A stretch of 64,000 nucleotides of DNA from Candidatus Villigracilis vicinus (GTDB lineage Bacteria; Chloroflexota; Anaerolineae; Anaerolineales; Villigracilaceae). This document shows, one piece after another, positions 59,739 through 64,000 of this stretch (position 1 is its first letter; every line of letters begins with the position of its first letter). Position numbers and translations under genes: made by a program. A model generated the notes under the pieces. The model had not been told where the DNA came from. It saw only the letters and a list, made by a program, of their open reading frames with translations, and searched no databases. Location: contig JADKIL010000002.1 in NCBI GenBank assembly GCA_016721315.1, positions 186,001 to 250,000 on the forward strand, in the 5' to 3' direction.

Positions 59739-60383
59739 TTAGTCGTCATCCCCATCGCCGGAGCCGGAATTACCACCAGAACCAGAGTTGTCGTCATCAT
59801 CGTCATCGTCATTGCTGTTGCCGGAACCAGAGCTGGAGTTGGAATTATCGTCGTCGTCATCACCATTTGAGTTACCATTCGAATTACCATGATGTGAGTT
59901 ACTACCACCCAGGCTGCTATTGGTATTGTCGTTCGCATTCGTGCCAATGCCTGTACCCAAACCAGAGTTCGTATTGTCATTGGTGTTGCCGTTGAGGTTG
60001 CCAAGGCTGGAATTGCTATTATCGTCGTTCGTGTTGCTGGAATTGCTGTTGTCATCATTGATATTGCCAGCATCCACAGCCGCGACCGGGGGTTCCACGC
60101 GAGTTACCACAACTGAACCATCTGTCTGAACTTCAACTTCGACCTTCACCGTATCGCCGACTGCGAAGGGTCCATCACGCAGGACAGCGGGGTCCACCGT
60201 AATGACTTCGCCATTGATAGTCCATTGATTGCCATCGATCGCCTCGATCACGCCGGTAAATTCCACCAACGAAGCGAGGGGCTTGTCGGAACTGACAGCT
60301 GCAACGGGTGCGCCGCCGCAGGCACTGATGATCATGGCGACCAAAGCCGCCGCTACGAACAGAGAATTGAACTGCTTTTTCAT
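59739..60383 (-). CDS. DUF5666 lipoprotein with long Asn/Asp/Ser/Gly tail
   Basis: 214 residues from the ATG at 60383 (AGAGG upstream; a GTG 9 nt earlier is rejected). Lipobox Cys near residue 22 (IISAC). Residues ~40-100 form a DUF5666 OB-like domain (EFTGVIEAIDGNQWTINGEV and FAVGDTVKVEVEVQTDGSVV). From ~108 to the end the sequence is almost wholly Asn, Asp, Ser and Gly, with runs of five to seven Asp. The tail is predicted to be disordered, very acidic and exposed, able to bind divalent cations or polymers. The anti-sigma protein at 56432 shares the same domain and tail style. No function known. Confidence 0.85.
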   Translation of the reverse strand: MKKQFNSLFVAAALVAMIISACGGAPVAAVSSDKPLASLVEFTGVIEAIDGNQWTINGEVITVDPAVLRDGPFAVGDTVKVEVEVQTDGSVVVTRVEPPVAAVDAGNINDDNSNSSNTNDDNSNSSLGNLNGNTNDNTNSGLGTGIGTNANDNTNSSLGGSNSHHGNSNGNSNGDDDDDNSNSSSGSGNSNDDDDDDDNSGSGGNSGSGDGDDD

Positions 60384-60441
60384 TTTAGACACCTCTTTTT
60401 ATATAATTTGGCTGCTTACAATCTATCAGTCGCTGAGGTGT

Positions 60442-60490
60442 AAAAAAAGTTACGGCATGTTTCCGGCAAATTTGCCGGAAACATGCCGTA
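60442..60490 (-). terminator. Terminator of the PLD-lipoprotein gene (40-nt perfect palindrome)
   Basis: 60451-60490 is a perfect 20+20 nt palindrome, and the A-run at 60442-60448 reads as T-run on the minus strand. It lies 23 nt beyond the stop codon. Confidence 0.88.
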
Positions 60491-60512
60491 TGTGAAATCA
60501 TGAACAATGCAG

Positions 60513-61631
60513 TTATTTTGCCAGCCCGTATATCCTTCTGAATTCGTCCATAAATTTGGCAGCGATCTCATCGTTGTAGATCACCAAAAGATTCTCATCG
60601 TTGCGAGTCTCGGCGCTGTTCGTAAAATTATACGAACCGACAATGACAATACTCTCATCCACGATAATGATCTTGTGGTGCATCTGTCCGGGATTGGCAT
60701 CACGGTACACATCCAACCCTGCCTGGCGGAACGGATCGAACTCGGTGCCTTGGTTCGAGCCGACTTGATCTTCATCCATCACGCCTGCCACAGTGACGCC
60801 TGCCTCAGCACGGTCGCGGAGTACGTCGCCTAATGCATCGGCGGTAAAGGAGAATGCCATAAAATAAATGCTTTGCCGGGCTTCGCTAAGGATATCCACG
60901 AGCACGTCTTGCACACCATCATCGGGCGAAAAATATACGTCAATGGGTGTACCATCCACCGTCACTCGCGGATTCGGTGTTTCGGCAACGACGTTATCAC
61001 CAAATTTATCGTCAGTGAACATCTCTTCGAATTCCTTCGCGTAATTCTCCGCCATCTTCACCGAACGGATGCGCATCATCACGTTGTTGTCCTCGTATGT
61101 ACCTGAATCGGTGTAATTCATTCCACCCACCCACACTTCCGAACCGTCAATAATGACAAATTTATTGTGCATCAGCCCTTCACGGCGGTCGCCCAAAATG
61201 GAAATGTCTGCATCTAATAATCGCTGCGGGTCGCTGCGGTCCAGATTTTCGCTTTCCATCACCATACGTACCTGTACACCACGATCCTGCGCGCGTAACA
61301 GGGCATCGCGGATACTGTTGAGGCTCAGGCTATAAATGGCAACATCCACGCTCAGGCGTGCAGAGTCAATGGCCTCGGCAAGGGGCTGGTCAATGCCGCC
61401 GGTCTTTTGAGAGGACAAGGGATTGACAGGGTCGGTAAAGTACAGCTCGAACCAGGTATTCTTAAAGCCATACCCGGCTGGGATATCGATCTCTGTCAGC
61501 GCAGAGGAAGGCTCGGAAGCAGAAACCGCCTCGGTCGTCGAAGGATGCGCAGAGTCTAATGAAGGGGCAGTCGTGCTGCAGGCAAGTGTAAGGATGAGGA
61601 GCAGAAAAAGGCTGGTCGATGTTTTCTTCAT
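60513..61631 (-). CDS. Phospholipase D-family lipoprotein (two HKD motifs)
   Basis: 372 residues from the ATG at 61631, 7 nt after a TATAAT box. Lipobox Cys near residue 18 (LTLACS). Two PLD domains: the first (~75-220) has HNKFVIIDGSEVWVGGMNYT, the second (~240-370) HHKIIIVDESIVIVGSYNFTN, both with the HxKxxxxD catalytic pattern and a following Asn. The pair forms one active site that cleaves or transfers phosphodiesters. The lack of membrane helices beyond the anchor argues against cardiolipin synthase and for a surface nuclease or phospholipase. It diverges from murJ, sharing the same -10 region. Confidence 0.9.
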   Translation of the reverse strand: MKKTSTSLFLLLILTLACSTTAPSLDSAHPSTTEAVSASEPSSALTEIDIPAGYGFKNTWFELYFTDPVNPLSSQKTGGIDQPLAEAIDSARLSVDVAIYSLSLNSIRDALLRAQDRGVQVRMVMESENLDRSDPQRLLDADISILGDRREGLMHNKFVIIDGSEVWVGGMNYTDSGTYEDNNVMMRIRSVKMAENYAKEFEEMFTDDKFGDNVVAETPNPRVTVDGTPIDVYFSPDDGVQDVLVDILSEARQSIYFMAFSFTADALGDVLRDRAEAGVTVAGVMDEDQVGSNQGTEFDPFRQAGLDVYRDANPGQMHHKIIIVDESIVIVGSYNFTNSAETRNDENLLVIYNDEIAAKFMDEFRRIYGLAK

Positions 61632-61638
61632 GAAAAAC

Positions 61639-61646
61639 ATTATAAT
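61639..61646. promoter_or_regulatory. Overlapping bidirectional -10 element
   Basis: The octamer ATTATAAT contains TATAAT on the plus strand (61641-61646) and on the minus strand (61644-61639). It lies 9 nt before the murJ ATG and 7 nt before the PLD-gene ATG. The -35 regions are weak. Confidence 0.65.
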
Positions 61647-61655
61647 CTTGCCGCC

Positions 61656-63269
61656 ATGACAGAAAACAATTCGAACGCAAATCAGCAGATCGCCCGCGCC
61701 GCGGGAACGGTGATGTTTGCCATTCTCTTTGGGCAGCTTGCCGGGTTGGTCCGCGGCGTTTTGGTCGCGCGTGCCTTTGGTGCGTCGCCAGAACTGGATG
61801 CCTTCTTCGCTGCCAACCGGGTTTCAGAAACTTTATTTTTATTGGTCGCGGGCGGTGCATTAGGGTCAGCATTCATTCCGACGTTTACCGGGCTGCTTGC
61901 CAAAAACGAAACGGACTCTGCCTGGCGGCTTGCCTTTTCGCTGGCGAATGCGGTCACACTGACCCTCAGCCTGCTTGCGGCGTTAATTGCCTTTTTTGCC
62001 CCACAGGTGGTGCGCTTCGCCCTTGCCCCGGGGCTATCTTCCAACCCCGAGCTTTTTGCGCTGACCGTTTCTTTGCTGCGCATTCAACTTGTCTCTGCCA
62101 TCCTATTCGGTCTCGGCGGATTGATCGTTGGCATTCTCAACGCGCATCAGATATTTTTAGTTCCAGCATTAACTGCCGCGTTATATCAACTCGGCATCAT
62201 CTTTGGTGCGGTCGTGCTTGCACCGAGCATGGGAATTTATGGATTGGCATGGGGCGTGGTGATCGGAGCAGTTTTGTACCTGATGGTGCAGGTACCTTCT
62301 TTGTATAAACTGGTTACAAAGAATGCATCACACGCCAAGCCATCCGCAATTCGCAACTTCAGATTTTCACTAAATATTCAGGACGCCAATGTCCGTCAGG
62401 TTCTACTATTGATGGGTCCGCGCCTTATTGGTGTGGCAGTGGTCCAATTGAATTTTTGGGTGAATACCTGGCTGGCTTCGCAAATGGCGCCGGGCAGTGT
62501 ATCGGGTTTGTATTTTGGCTTCTCTTTGATGTTGATGGCGCAGGCGGTCATTGCACAATCGGTAGCCATAGCAGCGATGCCAACTTTTTCAGCACAGCAT
62601 GCGCTTGGGCAACAGGATGAGATGCGTTTCTCGCTGGCATCTTCACTGCGAGGCGTAATCTTTTTGGCTCTGCCTGCCAGCGTCGGTTTGATGGTCTTGC
62701 GGAATCCGATCATTTCCCTGCTATATCAGCGCGGCGAGTTCGACGAGCACTCGGTTCAGATCGTTTCTTGGGCTTTGCTTTGGTACGCGGCTGGCATGCT
62801 CGGTCATTCCATTATGGAAATTTTGACCCGCGCATTTTACGCCCAGCACGACACAAAGACTCCCGTCATCATTGGGACAGTGGCAATGTTGTTAAACATC
62901 GTTTTCAGCATTTTATTTGCACGGCTGTTCACTGCTGCCGGGCTCATGCCTCACGGCGGGCTGGCATTGGCAAACTCACTCGCAACCGCACTCGAAGCGA
63001 CGGCGCTATTCGTGATGATGCGCAAACGTCTGAATGGGATCGAAGGCGGGCACATTCTGCGCGGCGCACTCCCCTCTCTCGCAGCGGCAATCAGTATGGC
63101 GTTGGGGTTATTGGGCTGGTTGTCTTTCGGTGCGGAACTGAGTGCGTGGATCCTTGTACCCGTGGGCGTGACGCTCGGCGGAGCGGTCTATTTTGCCGTT
63201 CTGGCTCTCTTACGAGTACCAGAGTTGGGCTATATTTTGAACGGAGTCATGAGGCGAATTCGGCGTTAA
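61656..63269 (+). CDS. murJ: MurJ/MviN-type lipid II flippase
   Basis: 537 residues with about 14 membrane helices of the MOP-exporter fold. It contains the family's opening GQLAGLVRGVLVARAFGASPELDAFFAANRVSE (with conserved Arg and Asp in the cavity), GGALGSAFIPTF and NPIISLLYQRGEFDEHS, and ends in a short Arg-rich tail. It flips lipid-linked peptidoglycan precursors to the outside. The start has no ribosome-binding site and lies 9 nt from a -10 box, so the mRNA is probably leaderless or nearly so. Confidence 0.95.
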   Translation: MTENNSNANQQIARAAGTVMFAILFGQLAGLVRGVLVARAFGASPELDAFFAANRVSETLFLLVAGGALGSAFIPTFTGLLAKNETDSAWRLAFSLANAVTLTLSLLAALIAFFAPQVVRFALAPGLSSNPELFALTVSLLRIQLVSAILFGLGGLIVGILNAHQIFLVPALTAALYQLGIIFGAVVLAPSMGIYGLAWGVVIGAVLYLMVQVPSLYKLVTKNASHAKPSAIRNFRFSLNIQDANVRQVLLLMGPRLIGVAVVQLNFWVNTWLASQMAPGSVSGLYFGFSLMLMAQAVIAQSVAIAAMPTFSAQHALGQQDEMRFSLASSLRGVIFLALPASVGLMVLRNPIISLLYQRGEFDEHSVQIVSWALLWYAAGMLGHSIMEILTRAFYAQHDTKTPVIIGTVAMLLNIVFSILFARLFTAAGLMPHGGLALANSLATALEATALFVMMRKRLNGIEGGHILRGALPSLAAAISMALGLLGWLSFGAELSAWILVPVGVTLGGAVYFAVLALLRVPELGYILNGVMRRIRR

Positions 63270-63307
63270 GAACCAAACGGTGAAAAACGGTATCCCCGAA
63301 GGGTCGC

Positions 63308-63760
63308 CTACGGCCAGATCATCCACTGCCCAATGGCAACCAACAGACCCAGGATAATACCTCCAATGACTTCAAGCGGGGTGTGACCAATGACTTCCTT
63401 CAATTCATTTTCACTCCACATATGTCCTTTAAGCAGTTCATCGAACAGGACGTTGATGCGCTCGGCATGCTTGCCTGCCTGCCTGCGGACTCCGGCTGCA
63501 TCATGAGCGATGATCATGGTGACGGCAACCGCAACCCCAAACAAGGGGTTATCGAAACCGTGATACAAAGCCACAGCCAGCGTGCCGGAAACCATTAAGG
63601 CAGTATGCGAAGAGGGCATACCGCCCGCAGCAAAGAACATCGTCCACAACCAACGACGCGACCGCAAGTACTCGGTGGGAATCTTTAATGCCTGCGCCAA
63701 CAGCCAGCCAGCCAGGACAGCGATCAACACTTTATTTTGGAAAATATCCAAAATGTTCAT
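63308..63760 (-). CDS. Divergent PAP2-family membrane protein
   Basis: 150 residues with about four membrane helices. The family's phosphatase-like motif is AGGMPSSHTALMVSG (~44-58); IAHDAAGVRRQAGKHAERIN (~85-104) and GHTPLEVIGGIILG (~125) are typical of the 'divergent PAP2' or YuiD-like group. These proteins probably hydrolyse a membrane-linked phosphate, but none is well characterised. The start overlaps the end of xseB by 4 nt (ATGA), so the two are cotranscribed. It converges on murJ. Confidence 0.9.
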   Translation of the reverse strand: MNILDIFQNKVLIAVLAGWLLAQALKIPTEYLRSRRWLWTMFFAAGGMPSSHTALMVSGTLAVALYHGFDNPLFGVAVAVTMIIAHDAAGVRRQAGKHAERINVLFDELLKGHMWSENELKEVIGHTPLEVIGGIILGLLVAIGQWMIWP

Positions 63761-64000
63761 TCTGTTTCCTCATCGAAATCTAAAACAGACTCACCAGCCA
63801 GTTTCTGCACTTTGAGTTGTGCAGCTTCCAATAATATGCTGCAGCGGGCTGCCAGGGCTTGTCCGCGCTCATAAAGTTTCATGGATTCGTCCAATGGATT
63901 TTGCTCGCCTTCCAATGCTTCTACGGTTTGTTCGAGTTCGGCGAGAGCTTCTTCATAGGATAATTCTTCAACAGGTTTTTGGGTGGATTTTGATTTTGCC
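63757..64000 (-). CDS. xseB: Exodeoxyribonuclease VII small subunit, C-terminal part
   Basis: The frame is open from the right edge to a TGA at 63759-63757. The visible 80 residues include ELSYEEALAELEQTVEALEG, then LDESMKLYERGQALAARCSILLEAAQLKVQKL, the XseB signature (helical hairpin, LEEAL/YErG..L...C). The acidic C-terminus follows. The N-terminus lies beyond the window. XseB caps the XseA nuclease that degrades single-stranded DNA. Its stop overlaps the next gene's start. Confidence 0.93.
   Translation of the reverse strand, partial: AKSKSTQKPVEELSYEEALAELEQTVEALEGEQNPLDESMKLYERGQALAARCSILLEAAQLKVQKLAGESVLDFDEETE

Overview
The window looks like a chromosomal segment of a Chloroflexota bacterium, most likely class Anaerolineae. 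This is inference from gene content: many lipoproteins with Thr/Pro/Ala/Glu-rich linkers, the paired radical SAM (TIGR03960-like) and DUF2344 (TIGR03936-like) genes, a Rex repressor, an N-terminally anchored multihaem system and no outer-membrane proteins. No rRNA is present. One tRNA (Arg, CCG) was found.

Layout. 1-6.3 kb (minus): an alkaline-phosphatase-superfamily fragment, a complete ABC importer (binding lipoprotein, two permeases, ATPase) and a DUF47-PiT phosphate transport pair. 6.4-26.5 kb: a large catabolic island built around a divergent promoter near 12.3 kb. To the left, deoR-type regulator, FAD/GcvT-type N-demethylase, PfkB-like protein and non-pyrrolysine MttB. To the right, CBS protein, a second FAD/GcvT-type demethylase, choline-kinase-like phosphotransferase, class II aldolase, HisC-like aminotransferase and HAD phosphatase, followed by an APC permease, GlpK-like kinase, a fused GlpA-like/[2Fe-2S]/FAD oxidoreductase and a NUDIX protein. 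The set suggests use of methylated amines and a phosphorylated polyol or amino-alcohol; the substrate is unknown.

26.7-39.7 kb: a beta-helical polymer-forming membrane protein, lipoproteins, the radical SAM/DinB-like/DUF2344 operon, a PrsW protease, tRNA-Arg, an SH3b-FecR-CHASE2/adenylate cyclase-lipoprotein envelope-sensing operon, and rex with its own operator. 39.8-45.4 kb (minus): F1-ATPase genes atpAGDC without F0 or delta genes, followed by an MreB homologue with an altered ATP motif. 45.7-52.3 kb: an ATP-grasp ligase, then a minus-strand operon of ferredoxin, FAD oxidoreductase, a b-type membrane protein, a 14-haem and a 23-haem cytochrome c, a candidate extracytoplasmic electron conduit. 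52.5-64 kb: cold-shock protein, methyltransferase, HerA-like ATPase, ECF sigma/anti-sigma pair, an STT3/GT-like membrane protein, DUF5666 protein, PLD-family lipoprotein, murJ, a PAP2-like protein and the end of xseB.

Two cross-cutting features stand out. First, many intergenic regions carry an unusual class of inverted repeat made of degenerate heptamers (occasionally octamers) whose two arms are complementary. One copy, plus a copy of an unrelated palindromic repeat, lies in frame inside the fused oxidoreductase gene. Second, several genes have a TATAAT-like box only 6-9 nt before the start codon, implying leaderless mRNAs, and two divergent gene pairs share core promoter elements through DNA symmetry.
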